From assembly GCA_937901895.1 (NCBI GenBank), contig CALGTD010000183.1:1-54155 (forward strand): DNA of 54,155 bases, in the 5' to 3' direction. Shown piece after piece: positions 23,495 to 32,548 of the stretch (positions are counted from its first letter, which is position 1; every line of letters begins with the position of its first letter). The position numbers and the translations under genes were made by a program. The notes beneath the pieces were generated by a model. That model was not told where the DNA came from and made no database searches. It worked only from the letters and a program-made list of their open reading frames with translations. This DNA comes from an uncultured Spartobacteria bacterium. Lineage in GTDB: Bacteria; Verrucomicrobiota; Verrucomicrobiia; Chthoniobacterales; JAATET01.

Positions 23495-25201
23495 CTACGT
23501 GGATCGGCGTCCGGTAAAGGCCCAGCTTGCGATGCAGACGGCCCCGAGCAGCAGTGCCCACACCGGCGTGAGCAGATCCTCGCGACTGTTTCGCTCGAGG
23601 ACATCGCGTTCGATCCCGTGTGTCGTGTCGCTCTGTGTCGCACTGCGAAAATCCGCCTCCCTCGCATCCGCGAAATGCGCAGCGCCGGCGAGAAGTGGCT
23701 CACCATTTCGGGAGATCTCGAAAAATCCCGGCTCCGCGGACGCTCGAACCACGCCGCCCGCAATGTGCGCGCCACTCGCGCTCAGCGATCCGGCAACGAC
23801 GGTCGGCGGTATGGGGAGCGTCTGATTCGTCTCGAGATTTCGCCGCTCGAACGCGGCTTTTCCCTCGCGCACCGATTCGGCAAATCGGCTCAGCAAAACG
23901 ACGAACGCCGGAAGGCGGTCCGCGTTCGATTGTGCGAGATCGAAATTCACCACAAGCAGGCGGGAGTCGCCCTTTCGCCGGAGCAGAATGAGGGGACGCG
24001 TTCCCTGCCAGAGAAGCACCTCGTCCGATGGCTCCGCCTCAATGCCCGCCGCCTCGCGCGCGATCAGCCCCTGCCATTCCAGCCGCTCAACGAGTGGATG
24101 ATTCTCCGCGACGATCGCTCCATCGAGATAACGACCCGACTCTCCTGCATCGCCGACAACCACCACGGCATTGCCCGCAAACTCCAGCGGGTCCGTCGGA
24201 GGCCGCGCTGCGAACTCGATGTCAGCAGACTTTCCGCTCTCAGGCATCGTATCCGGAATGCTCTCTGCAATCCGCTCGAAGAACGGTCGAATATCCCCGT
24301 CCGTCGGCAGGGAGAGCGCGAGCGGTTTGCGCTGCTCGCGAACAATGGGAAGACGGTCGTCGAGGGAAAACTCGTCCGCTTCGAGAACGATCTCGAAACG
24401 GTCGGCCGGGAGCCGTCCGCCCAGGCTGACGACCTCGCCCGGTCCGAGCGAAATCGTCCGCGGTTCGTCCTGCGCGCCGTCGACAGCCACGGACCATTTC
24501 CTGGCCTGTGGAGTGTCGCCATGATTTCGAACCAGCGCAGTCCAATGGTCCCCATCCACCCGGACTCCCACAAAGCCACAATTCTGGATCGGTCTTCCGA
24601 CGGCGATGGTTCCCAGGCCGGGAGGTGCGCTCGTGGAACCATCCGTGACGAAAATCGCAACCCCTCCCCTGCCGGCGAGACTCCGGGCGAGGGCAAGAGC
24701 GCTGCGCACATCATGAGTTCCAAGGTTCGGCTCCCACTCGGCTGCACGGGCGATGAGATCGTCCAGACGATCGCCCGCATGGAGCGTCGGCCGTGAGCGG
24801 TCCGACTCGACAAGGATCCACTCGGTCCGCGCAGCCGCGGAGCCGATGGTGGGAAGCCTCCTGCGCAACGCGTCGACCATCTCCTCACGGAAGGCGCGCA
24901 TCGACACGGAGCTGTCCAGGACCACGACAACCGTCTGTGACGAATCCTTCCGAAGCCACTGCGGTTGCACGAGAAGCCATGCGATGAGCAGCACGGCGAG
25001 CAACTGCAGCCAGAGCGGAATGGAATTTCTCAGTCGCTCGATCCGGCGCCCCTGCGCGCTGACGGGTGCAAGATTATCGAGCAGGAACAGCGTGCTCGTG
25101 TGCACCCGCCGCGACTCGCGCTGGAGAAAATGGATCGCCAGCACCGCAGGCACTCCGAGGAGTGCCAGGAATCCGGCAGGGTTCGCGAAGTAAATGTCCA
25201 T
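23495..25201 (-). CDS. BatA-type VWA membrane protein
   Basis: A 568-residue protein. The start at 25201 gives MDIYFANPAGFLALLGVPA, the conserved double-helix BatA N-terminus, with a second helix at residues 62-78. A VWA domain follows with MIDAS DSSVS at 96-100 and a FVTDGSTSAP strand-turn. The middle is a beta-rich periplasmic region, and a C-terminal helix (PVWALLLGAVCIASWAF) re-enters the membrane. The start codon overlaps the DUF58 stop by one base (TGATG), and the next VWA gene begins 3 nt after its stop. Family proteins are proposed MoxR partners in complex assembly or envelope stress tolerance; no substrate is established. Confidence 0.85.
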   Translation of the reverse strand: MDIYFANPAGFLALLGVPAVLAIHFLQRESRRVHTSTLFLLDNLAPVSAQGRRIERLRNSIPLWLQLLAVLLIAWLLVQPQWLRKDSSQTVVVVLDSSVSMRAFREEMVDALRRRLPTIGSAAARTEWILVESDRSRPTLHAGDRLDDLIARAAEWEPNLGTHDVRSALALARSLAGRGGVAIFVTDGSTSAPPGLGTIAVGRPIQNCGFVGVRVDGDHWTALVRNHGDTPQARKWSVAVDGAQDEPRTISLGPGEVVSLGGRLPADRFEIVLEADEFSLDDRLPIVREQRKPLALSLPTDGDIRPFFERIAESIPDTMPESGKSADIEFAARPPTDPLEFAGNAVVVVGDAGESGRYLDGAIVAENHPLVERLEWQGLIAREAAGIEAEPSDEVLLWQGTRPLILLRRKGDSRLLVVNFDLAQSNADRLPAFVVLLSRFAESVREGKAAFERRNLETNQTLPIPPTVVAGSLSASGAHIAGGVVRASAEPGFFEISRNGEPLLAGAAHFADAREADFRSATQSDTTHGIERDVLERNSREDLLTPVWALLLGAVCIASWAFTGRRST

Positions 25202-26085
25202 CAGTCGCACCACTCCACTGCGCCCTCGGAAACCGCCTCGGCCGCCAGGACCTCGCCTAAATCGAGCTCCGCGGCGATCCGGGCCAGCGCGACCCCGTGC
25301 CGCCGCGCATGCTCCCTCCACAACCGAAAATGCCGTGTGTAGGCGTCGCGATAGCGCGCCACGACATCATCGCCGACGTGCTGGGAACGCACTCCCCCTG
25401 TCTCGCAATCCACGAACTCGATGTTTCCCGACCAATCCGGATCCGATTCATCACGACATTGCACGACCAGCAGGATTCCACGTCCCTTCGAAGCGCTCAT
25501 CGTCGCGAGCACGGATTCCGGGGATCCGGGAAAAAGGAGATCGGAAATCCAGACCCGCAGAGATCCAGAGCGCCACGGTGTCAGGGCGGCGCCCGGAACT
25601 TCGTCCACCCGGTCCTCCGACTCCGGTGGCGCACCCCCGATGACCGCTGATTCCACCGCCCATGGCACACAGGTTCCGCCGCGCGTTACGAAACATCGCA
25701 CCGACGCCCCGGACCTCAGCGCGCTCTCCAGCGCAAAGTAGAAGGTTTCGAGCGATCTGCGTCGCTTCGCCTCGTTGAGTGCCATCGATGCGGTTGCGTC
25801 GAGCACGAGATCCACGCGGGGACTTACCTCCTCGCGGTAAAGTTTCATCGTGTAATGGCCGGTGCGGGCATACGCCTGCCAGTCGATGTATCGGGGATCG
25901 TCACCGGGCAGATACTGACGGTGATCCTGGAAATCGATCGAGTTGCCGACACCCGCGCCCTGCCAGTTTCCTCCCGTTCCCCGCCATGTGCGGCTGCGAA
26001 AGGGAAGACGCATCCTGCCTGCCACGATGCGGGCGCTGGAGCGGATTCCGGCAATCTCCCGTTCGTCAGGCCATTTCATCGGCAT
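25201..26085 (-). CDS. DUF58 domain protein
   Basis: A 294-residue DUF58 protein of the type always found next to MoxR ATPases. Diagnostic blocks are GAGVGNSIDFQDHRQYLPGDDPRYIDWQAYARTG, where the DPRYIDW core is the family signature, and VDLVLDATASMAL, a VWA-like strand with a degenerate MIDAS (DATAS). It has no membrane helices. It starts 20 nt inside the end of the permease gene if ATG 26085 is used; ATG 26079 (MKWPDE) is an alternative. It is probably the cytoplasmic adaptor between MoxR and the membrane VWA proteins. Confidence 0.9.
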   Translation of the reverse strand: MPMKWPDEREIAGIRSSARIVAGRMRLPFRSRTWRGTGGNWQGAGVGNSIDFQDHRQYLPGDDPRYIDWQAYARTGHYTMKLYREEVSPRVDLVLDATASMALNEAKRRRSLETFYFALESALRSGASVRCFVTRGGTCVPWAVESAVIGGAPPESEDRVDEVPGAALTPWRSGSLRVWISDLLFPGSPESVLATMSASKGRGILLVVQCRDESDPDWSGNIEFVDCETGGVRSQHVGDDVVARYRDAYTRHFRLWREHARRHGVALARIAAELDLGEVLAAEAVSEGAVEWCD

Positions 26086-27490
26086 TCAGCGATGCGTCCT
26101 CGAAAGCCCGGATCTTTTTCCATGACCTCAGCGTAAGAAACAGGGCCAAAAGCAGACACACCCCCGAGGAGAAAGTCACCGCGTGCCGGGCCGCTTTGAT
26201 CTCCTCGGCATTCATCAAGTCCACAAAGTTGAACGCCAGCGCACATGGCGGAAGCACGGAGAAAAAGGAGATGACTCCCCAGTCGAGGGACTTGTCGAGC
26301 ACTGCGACCATCCCCGCCAGAAAGATTCCCAATCCCACCGTAGCGATGAAAATGCCGAGCGCGTTCCGCGTGCGGGGAAAACACAATCGCAGCAATACCG
26401 CGCCGAAGAGGAACGTTCCCGCGAACGCCGTCATCCCAAGCTTCTGCTTCTCATCGTCGAGCAGCCCCTGACACGCCATGAGAATCGCAAATCCCAAAAG
26501 GAGCAGTGCCACATACGGCAACCCTGCCGGCCACCCCGCATAAAACAATCTCCCAGCAAACCGACCGATCACACCACGCCGGGCAAATGGTCGGTAAATG
26601 CTGGGATTCGACTGCAGCGGCTCGCAGATGGCTCCAGTGAGGACCGGCACACACGCCAATAGGCAGAATATGATGACCGTCTCTGAATACGGAAGCACCC
26701 ATCGGGCGACCGTAGCGAGGAGAAGGAATCCCAGCCCGATCAGTCTCTTGGTCGCGGAATGATTCTCGGACGGCGGGGCGATCCGGCCGGCTCCGATCTG
26801 CAGCATGAGCAGAATCAGCAAAGCAAAGTAGATCGGCGCAAAAATTCCCCACGTTGTCCATTCCATGGCCATCCCCACCGCCCCGCCTCCTGCCGTCATT
26901 CCAAAAACCAATCCCGGGACGATCTGCAGCCCAAACAGCGCTCCAATGCCGAGAAGGATCCGCGCAATCTTGCTCTGAAAGGGCGAGATTCCAATCATCA
27001 CCGCCGACAACACGGCCGCAGCGACGAAAAGCAGGACGATGGAACGGAGGTCGTCCGCGATATTCACGCCTCCCATGAAATAGCGCAGCACCACATAGGG
27101 GAGGATTGCGCAAACGAAGAGACCGGCCTGCGCGACAACGGCGAACCATTTCCCCCACGCGATCCGCCACGCGGAGAGCCGCGTCAGCAGGACGAGTTCC
27201 AGCGTGTCTCCCTTCATCTCGCTGCTTAACGCACCCAGTGCGGTGAAGGGCAGCACGAGCGTCAGCGGGATCGCGATCATGGCCCAAAAGAAAAACGCGA
27301 GCACCGAGGCCTCCGCCCCGCCTGAAGCGGCCAGCAGGCTGATCACGACATTTATGGTCATCAGCACCTGCAATGCGATGAAGGTGACGACGAAGACCCG
27401 GGTGCGCATCCCCTGCCGAAGCTCTTTCACGAGCATTGGACTGATCCAGTCGGCGAAGTCTTTCAGAGGCTGGGGTGTCGGTGGGGTCAT
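26066..27490 (-). CDS. ABC-2 type transporter permease
   Basis: A 474-residue polytopic membrane protein with roughly ten to twelve hydrophobic segments. The N-terminus has DWISPMLVKELRQGMRTRVFV, the pre-helix amphipathic segment typical of ABC-2 permeases of the Gld/Nat/Nos type, followed by a helix with GDTLELVLLTRLSAWRIAWGKW, the coupling-loop motif for such permeases. Its ATG overlaps the ATPase stop by four bases, so it should partner that ATPase. The double-length helix count suggests that one polypeptide may be a half-transporter with extra helices. The cargo is unknown. Confidence 0.87.
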   Translation of the reverse strand: MTPPTPQPLKDFADWISPMLVKELRQGMRTRVFVVTFIALQVLMTINVVISLLAASGGAEASVLAFFFWAMIAIPLTLVLPFTALGALSSEMKGDTLELVLLTRLSAWRIAWGKWFAVVAQAGLFVCAILPYVVLRYFMGGVNIADDLRSIVLLFVAAAVLSAVMIGISPFQSKIARILLGIGALFGLQIVPGLVFGMTAGGGAVGMAMEWTTWGIFAPIYFALLILLMLQIGAGRIAPPSENHSATKRLIGLGFLLLATVARWVLPYSETVIIFCLLACVPVLTGAICEPLQSNPSIYRPFARRGVIGRFAGRLFYAGWPAGLPYVALLLLGFAILMACQGLLDDEKQKLGMTAFAGTFLFGAVLLRLCFPRTRNALGIFIATVGLGIFLAGMVAVLDKSLDWGVISFFSVLPPCALAFNFVDLMNAEEIKAARHAVTFSSGVCLLLALFLTLRSWKKIRAFEDASLNADEMA

Positions 27491-28476
27491 GACTGAAGCC
27501 CGGTAAGAATTTCCACGAACGCATCCTCGAGCCGTCTGGAACTGCGATGAAAATCGACGACTGGAATGCCTGCATCGAGCATGCGACGGAGCTGGATCGA
27601 CAACGTTTCCGGGTCGCCGGGATCGAACGAAAGCCGGGCGCCGTCCTTTCGGATTTCGATCAATTCAACCCCCGGGCTCAACTTCGCCCAATCGGCAAGC
27701 AGGGCGGGATCCCCGGCGACCTGGACATCCACGATCGCCGCGGACTTCGTGTCATGTTCGAGAAGCGTGTCCGCCGCTCCATAGTGAATGATTTTCCCGG
27801 CATCGATGAACAGCAGGGTGTCGCACATCTCACTCAACTCCGAGAGGATGTGCGAGCTGATGAAAATCGTCTTCCCCTCGCCCGCGAGCAGACGGACGAG
27901 ATGCTTGAACTCGAGACGGGCCTTCGGATCCAGCCCCGCGGCCGGCTCGTCGAGGATCATCACCTCCGGATCGTGAAGCAGCGTGCGGCCGAGGCAAAGA
28001 CGCTGCGCCATGCCCTTCGAAAGCTTGTCCATCATTCGATCGGCGATGGGTGCGAGATCGGTAAACTCCATCACCTCCGCGACGCGCTGTTCGCGCTCCT
28101 GTTTCCGAAACCCGAATGCCCGCGCGTAGAAATCGAGATACTCGTGCACGGTCACGCACCCGTAGGTCCCATAGGAGTCGGGCATCCAGCCGATGTGCCG
28201 GCGAACCTCGGTCGGATGATTCACCACATCATACCCGCAAATCCGGATGCGGCCCGCGGTTGGAATCTCGAGCGTCGCCATCATTCGCATCGTCGTCGTC
28301 TTGCCCGCCCCGTTCGCTCCGATGAACCCAACCACCTGCCCGCGCTGGATGTCGAACGACACCCCGCGGACGGCGTGGACGGAATCGAATCTCCGCTCGA
28401 GATTTCTTACGGAGACGACCGGCTCCGGAGGGAGCGGCGGGGGCTGTGAGGGGCCCGCGGATTCCAACGTATTCAT
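27487..28476 (-). CDS. ABC transporter ATP-binding protein
   Basis: A 329-residue nucleotide-binding protein. Walker A GANGAGKT is at residues 53-60, the signature LSKGMAQRLCLGR is followed by Walker B and catalytic Glu in EVMILDEPAAGLDP, and the H-loop lies in ISSHILSEL. A C-terminal extension of about 90 residues is like that of NatA/CcmA-type exporters. The order ATPase-permease with 4-nt overlaps on both sides shows translational coupling to the permease and to the upstream periplasmic protein. Cytoplasmic; powers the adjacent permease. Confidence 0.95.
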   Translation of the reverse strand: MNTLESAGPSQPPPLPPEPVVSVRNLERRFDSVHAVRGVSFDIQRGQVVGFIGANGAGKTTTMRMMATLEIPTAGRIRICGYDVVNHPTEVRRHIGWMPDSYGTYGCVTVHEYLDFYARAFGFRKQEREQRVAEVMEFTDLAPIADRMMDKLSKGMAQRLCLGRTLLHDPEVMILDEPAAGLDPKARLEFKHLVRLLAGEGKTIFISSHILSELSEMCDTLLFIDAGKIIHYGAADTLLEHDTKSAAIVDVQVAGDPALLADWAKLSPGVELIEIRKDGARLSFDPGDPETLSIQLRRMLDAGIPVVDFHRSSRRLEDAFVEILTGLQS

Positions 28477-30197
28477 GGCACCGACGCCCTCTTTGCCTCG
28501 CCGATATAGATGGCGGAATCGTTCCTCCAGCGAATCGAAGGCAGTGTTGGAAGGAAGTTTCCTTCCTCTGCGATGGCGTAGAAGGCACCTTCCCGGTTGT
28601 CCGCACTCTCGAGCGCGCGCTCGATGGCCGCGCCGGGTTGAACCGCCTTCGAAATCTCTGCGCGGATGTTCGCATCCGGCGCCGGCTCAAGCGTCACGCG
28701 GCTTCCCGCAATCACCTGCTCCCCCTTCCACTGGCGGCCTGCGGAATCGATGTAATAGAGCGTCGTCAACGGCGCCGAGATCGTGGAGAGGATCTCCGGA
28801 GCTGCACCACCCGCCGTCGCGTCGGTATTCACAACTTCGATCGATTCCCGGGTCGGCACGATCGTCTGAAGATACTGAGCCTGGATGGCCCGGCTCGTAA
28901 ACCAATCGCCGGAATAGGTGTCGCCGGAGACTCTCAGCATCCGGGAATCATGCTCCCTGCCTCCAACCGTAATGGGGGCAAGCATCGCGTGCTCCGGAAC
29001 TTGAAAATTTCGGGAGAGCAAGACCCCTGTTCGCGACGCCTGCTCCTGCATCAGGACAGCGCGCGGCTCGTCAGGGATGAGATACGTGAGAAGGACCCGT
29101 CCGCCGCTGCCGCCGAAGCCATCCTGCAGGATGATCACTCCGACGAGAATGACGCTGGCGGCGAGGGAAATCAGCGGAGTGGTCCAGAAAAGACGATGCC
29201 GGCGGCCGGCGCGCGCCAACCAGAGGATGTTCAGAGGTCCCACTGCGACGGCAAAGAGCGCCACGAACACGCTGAGCAGGGCGACATTCAAGCGAAGTTC
29301 CCCTGCCCGGAGAATGATTGGGGACATCGGTCGATAATTGAACGAGAGCAACTCGCCAAGACCGCGCGGAAGGTCGCTGATCGCCCGGGCAACTCTATCA
29401 ACGGGCGGCGCCGTCGAATTCCATTGAAAAACGCGGGCGCTTCCCAGTCCGACCCGCCGGATGTTTCCGCCATCCTCCGGACGATACTCGACGGGAACGC
29501 GGTCCTGCCCATCCACGCAGAAAAACACGGTTCCGCCCTGCATCAACCAGTCCCTCATCGCCCTCCGCGGCCCTGGCGTGAGCGCGTCATATTCCGCCGG
29601 GGTGATCCAGAGGCAGTCGATGCCCGCCCACGCCCGCCAGTCGGCGCCGAGCGTCTCCACGTTCACCGCGGAACCGGCAAGCGAGACGTGCTTCTCCTTG
29701 TCGAAGTAGTCCCGAAGCGCAGCCCACGACGGCGTCGCCAGCACATGACTCATGGCAACAAAAACGGTCTGGCTGCTGGGTCCGATGACGCCCGAAATGC
29801 TGAACGATGGTTGCACCACGCCCCGACCGGAGACCGCACCCATCTGGGGTGTGCCCCCATTCTCGGACTGCGGCCGGGGAACAATCGGCACCAGCAGATC
29901 AAAGCGTGACCGCCCTCCATCCGGGACCGCCAGTCGTTGCGAAAACTGCTCGATGGTTCCTGTGGAATACTGCCGTCGCGTCGTGAGTGAAAAATCCCAG
30001 GTTCCATTCGAACCGGAGTGGTTCTCGATCGTCACCGCACATGGCAGAAAGCCGACGGGAGGTGTGACATCAAACGGACTGACAACGTCCACCCTCACAC
30101 CGCTCACCGGATCCGTCTCGATCTGGATGCTGATTTCCGCACGAAGCAGCGGTGCACTCAACCATGCGACCGCCAGATGAACGAGCACCCGCCTCAT
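28473..30197 (-). CDS. Membrane-anchored periplasmic protein of the MoxR/ABC operon
   Basis: A 574-residue protein I do not recognise by family name. A signal peptide (VLVHLAVAWLSAPLLRA) precedes a beta-rich region, then a GATase1-like Rossmann portion (GIDCLWITPAEYDALTPGPRRAMRDWLMQGGTVFFC pattern). Two membrane helices follow at about residues 307-327 and 343-360, and then a second extracytoplasmic domain of some 200 residues. This layout suits a periplasmic sensor or substrate-handling partner of the ABC transporter and VWA proteins. Its start overlaps the MoxR stop (ATGA) and its stop overlaps the ABC ATPase start. Confidence 0.75.
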   Translation of the reverse strand: MRRVLVHLAVAWLSAPLLRAEISIQIETDPVSGVRVDVVSPFDVTPPVGFLPCAVTIENHSGSNGTWDFSLTTRRQYSTGTIEQFSQRLAVPDGGRSRFDLLVPIVPRPQSENGGTPQMGAVSGRGVVQPSFSISGVIGPSSQTVFVAMSHVLATPSWAALRDYFDKEKHVSLAGSAVNVETLGADWRAWAGIDCLWITPAEYDALTPGPRRAMRDWLMQGGTVFFCVDGQDRVPVEYRPEDGGNIRRVGLGSARVFQWNSTAPPVDRVARAISDLPRGLGELLSFNYRPMSPIILRAGELRLNVALLSVFVALFAVAVGPLNILWLARAGRRHRLFWTTPLISLAASVILVGVIILQDGFGGSGGRVLLTYLIPDEPRAVLMQEQASRTGVLLSRNFQVPEHAMLAPITVGGREHDSRMLRVSGDTYSGDWFTSRAIQAQYLQTIVPTRESIEVVNTDATAGGAAPEILSTISAPLTTLYYIDSAGRQWKGEQVIAGSRVTLEPAPDANIRAEISKAVQPGAAIERALESADNREGAFYAIAEEGNFLPTLPSIRWRNDSAIYIGEAKRASVP

Positions 30198-31222
30198 CGC
30201 GCGGCAACCAACGTGGAAGGAAGGTCACGATCCTGCGCCGGGACCGATTCGAGGAGATCGCGGACGACCTGCGCGGGCGTGCGTCCTTCGATCTTCGCTC
30301 GATAGTCCAGGACAAGGCGGTGCTGGAGCACCGGCACGGCGACGGCGGCAACATCCTCGAAGCTTGCGTTCATGCGACCGCCAAGCAGGGCACGTGCTTT
30401 CGAGGTCGCCGCGAGCGCCAGCGCCGCACGGGGACTTGCGCCAAACCTCACGCCGTCGGACGCCGTTGAACGCCCGGGGTGTGTCGCGTCCACAAGCCGG
30501 GCGATATAGTTTGCGACGACCTCGGGAAGATGGATCCTGCGACTGACGGCGCACAATGCGAGCAATCCCTCGCGATCCAGAGTCGGGTCGACCTGCGGTT
30601 CCACGCCGATTTCGCGCTGCAGCACGATCCGCTGGAGCACATCGACCTCGTTGCGATGAACCTCGAGTTTGAAGAGGAACCGGTCGAGCTGGGCCTCGGG
30701 GAGTGGATAGGTTCCTTCGAGCTCGATCGGATTCTGCGTCGCGATGACAAAGAACGGATCGGGCAGCGCGTGGGATTCTCCCATCACAGTCACCCGCCGT
30801 TCCTGCATCGCCTCGAGCAATGCGGATTGAGTCTTCGGTGACGCCCGGTTGATTTCGTCGGCAAGCACGAGATTGGCGAAGAGCGGACCGGGCTGAAAGA
30901 CGAACTGTCGCCTCCCCCCTTCCTCCTGCAGGATGGGATTTCCGGTGATGTCACCGGGAAGAAGGTCGGGAGTGAACTGCACCCGGCTCGCATCGAGTTG
31001 CAGCGCCCGGGACAACCCCTTTACGAGTTCCGTCTTTCCAAGTCCGGGCAGACCTTCGAGCAGGAGATGTCCCCGGGAAAGCAGACCAACGATCACGAGA
31101 TCGATCAGTTCCTCCTGACCGAACAGCACCGTGTTCAATGCGGCGCGCAGCCGTTTCAGCGCGGCACTGGAGGAGTCGATCTCGGTTTCATTTGCGTATC
31201 CGGTCGGAGGGGAATCGGTCAT
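30194..31222 (-). CDS. MoxR family AAA+ ATPase
   Basis: A 342-residue MoxR ATPase. Walker A EGLPGLGKT is at residues 56-64, Walker B LVLADEINRA at about 118-127, then ATQNPIELEGTYPLPEAQLDRF, which holds sensor 1 and the MoxR-specific insertion, and a sensor 2 / lid domain. ATG 31222 is chosen because it overlaps the preceding stop as ATGA and starts just before the family alignment. MoxR proteins act as chaperones that assemble or activate metal-centre or membrane complexes with VWA partners. Here it is the motor of the eight-gene cluster. Confidence 0.95.
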   Translation of the reverse strand: MTDSPPTGYANETEIDSSSAALKRLRAALNTVLFGQEELIDLVIVGLLSRGHLLLEGLPGLGKTELVKGLSRALQLDASRVQFTPDLLPGDITGNPILQEEGGRRQFVFQPGPLFANLVLADEINRASPKTQSALLEAMQERRVTVMGESHALPDPFFVIATQNPIELEGTYPLPEAQLDRFLFKLEVHRNEVDVLQRIVLQREIGVEPQVDPTLDREGLLALCAVSRRIHLPEVVANYIARLVDATHPGRSTASDGVRFGASPRAALALAATSKARALLGGRMNASFEDVAAVAVPVLQHRLVLDYRAKIEGRTPAQVVRDLLESVPAQDRDLPSTLVAAR

Positions 31223-32496
31223 TGAAAAAATTTCTGCAGAGTTTCGCGTTCGGCGGGCGTGAGAGAATTGCTCCAAACGGCGTCGCCACCTTCGCCCGTC
31301 GAGCCGACGGCCCCTGCGGCGACAGGACCGCGATATGCCGATTCATCCACCTCGTGCTCACCGGTGGCCAGCCCGGCCACCTCGCCAGGAAGAGCGCGAC
31401 TGAGATCCCCGGTGCCAATTCCCTCGACCTCCGTGGAGCCGAGTTCCGTTCGCTCGGCATTCAAACTCAAGGGAACCGATCCCGGACCGCGAGAGATCCG
31501 GAAAAAAGGACCATCAGGATCCGCCATCGCAAATTCCCCCTCCCCCACGCAAACACCGACGCATGTCTGACACACGCCCGTTCCCTCCTTCAGCCGCCGC
31601 TGCATCGCCTCGAGCTGCTCGGGAGTCAGGGTGCGGAGATTCCGGGCATCCACACTTTTGAGATTCGCCAGCAGATCCTTGTCGAGCGGCAGGGTTCCCA
31701 ACTCGAGCCCCTGAATGGCTTCGGCAAGCGCACGGTCGATGTTCTCGATCGCCGACGGGGACAACGTCTCGCCGAACTCCTGCAGTGCCGCGAGCGCTGA
31801 CATGGCGGTCTGCATATCCCGTTGCAACGACTGGATGGACTGCGCCGTCTGCTCGCGAAGATGCGCGGCAGCCTCCAGGCCCTCGTGACCATACCACTCT
31901 TCCTGCGGACGGTTGATCAGCGCTTCGAGCTTGGCGCGCGTCTCCTCGAGCTTTTGCGAGTCGACGAGTTTCTCCTCCTCGAGGCGCTCAATCCATGTCT
32001 CGACCTGAGCAAGTGCCGGAGGAATCTCGACGCTGCCGGTGCTCGCAACCTGCGAGCCGAGAGGAATCCAGATCGCGGTCAGAATGAGCGCCACTCCGCC
32101 CGCCAACGGCCCGAAGATCCGCCGCCAGCGCCACGCGACGCCGTGGTCCACGGGACGTTCCGGCGGGTAGTCGCCCACCCCCGCTGCGGCGGCCGTGAGA
32201 CGATTGTGCAGTTTCATTTGCACATCGAGCTGCACAAGTGCGTCCCGGCGGGAAAACCGATGGGATCTCGCCCGCCACAAAGCCGCCGCCCCGCAGATTA
32301 CAAGCAGGGAGCCAAAAATTGCCCAGAGCGCCGGAGGCACGAAACCGGATCTTCGGAAGACAAGAACCGCGCAGGCAAAAGCCAGACAGACGAACAGCGC
32401 GGAGTTCAGAAATGCCGCGAGCCACCATGCGAAATTGTGAATTCGCGCAACCCTCCCGGCCTGCCGGTTCCAGTATGCCTGTCGCTGCGAATCCAT
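31219..32496 (-). CDS. Membrane protein with coiled coil and Cys motif, first gene of the MoxR/VWA/ABC cluster
   Basis: A 425-residue protein of unknown family. Two helices near the N-terminus (FAWWLAAFLNSALFVCLAFACAVLVF and ALWAIFGSLLVICGAAAL) precede a cytoplasmic linker, a third helix (LAGGVALILTAIWIPL), and then a long Glu/Gln/Ala-rich coiled coil (residues about 180-320). Near residue 330 there is CQTCVGVC, a C-x2-C-x3-C motif that might bind metal. The tail is Gly/Glu-rich and ends LTPAERETLQKFF. The start at 32496 (MDSQRQAYW) is chosen because the upstream part of the frame is Arg/Cys-rich shadow. MoxR overlaps its stop. Confidence 0.72.
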   Translation of the reverse strand: MDSQRQAYWNRQAGRVARIHNFAWWLAAFLNSALFVCLAFACAVLVFRRSGFVPPALWAIFGSLLVICGAAALWRARSHRFSRRDALVQLDVQMKLHNRLTAAAAGVGDYPPERPVDHGVAWRWRRIFGPLAGGVALILTAIWIPLGSQVASTGSVEIPPALAQVETWIERLEEEKLVDSQKLEETRAKLEALINRPQEEWYGHEGLEAAAHLREQTAQSIQSLQRDMQTAMSALAALQEFGETLSPSAIENIDRALAEAIQGLELGTLPLDKDLLANLKSVDARNLRTLTPEQLEAMQRRLKEGTGVCQTCVGVCVGEGEFAMADPDGPFFRISRGPGSVPLSLNAERTELGSTEVEGIGTGDLSRALPGEVAGLATGEHEVDESAYRGPVAAGAVGSTGEGGDAVWSNSLTPAERETLQKFFQ

Positions 32497-32526
32497 GGGC
32501 TGGGCGAAACATGCGCGAGACCTAGC

Positions 32527-32542
32527 GCATCCGCAAGGATGC
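32527..32542. terminator. GCATCC-GCAA-GGATGC hairpin between VanX and the MoxR cluster
   Basis: A perfect 6-bp stem sits in the only sizeable gap (52 nt) of the 15-kb gene run; on the minus strand the loop reads TTGC, on the plus strand the GNRA-like GCAA. It could mark a partial transcription boundary between the ruvA-VanX genes and the MoxR cluster, or process the message. No T-tract follows on the minus strand. Confidence 0.3.
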
Positions 32543-32548
32543 AAACAG

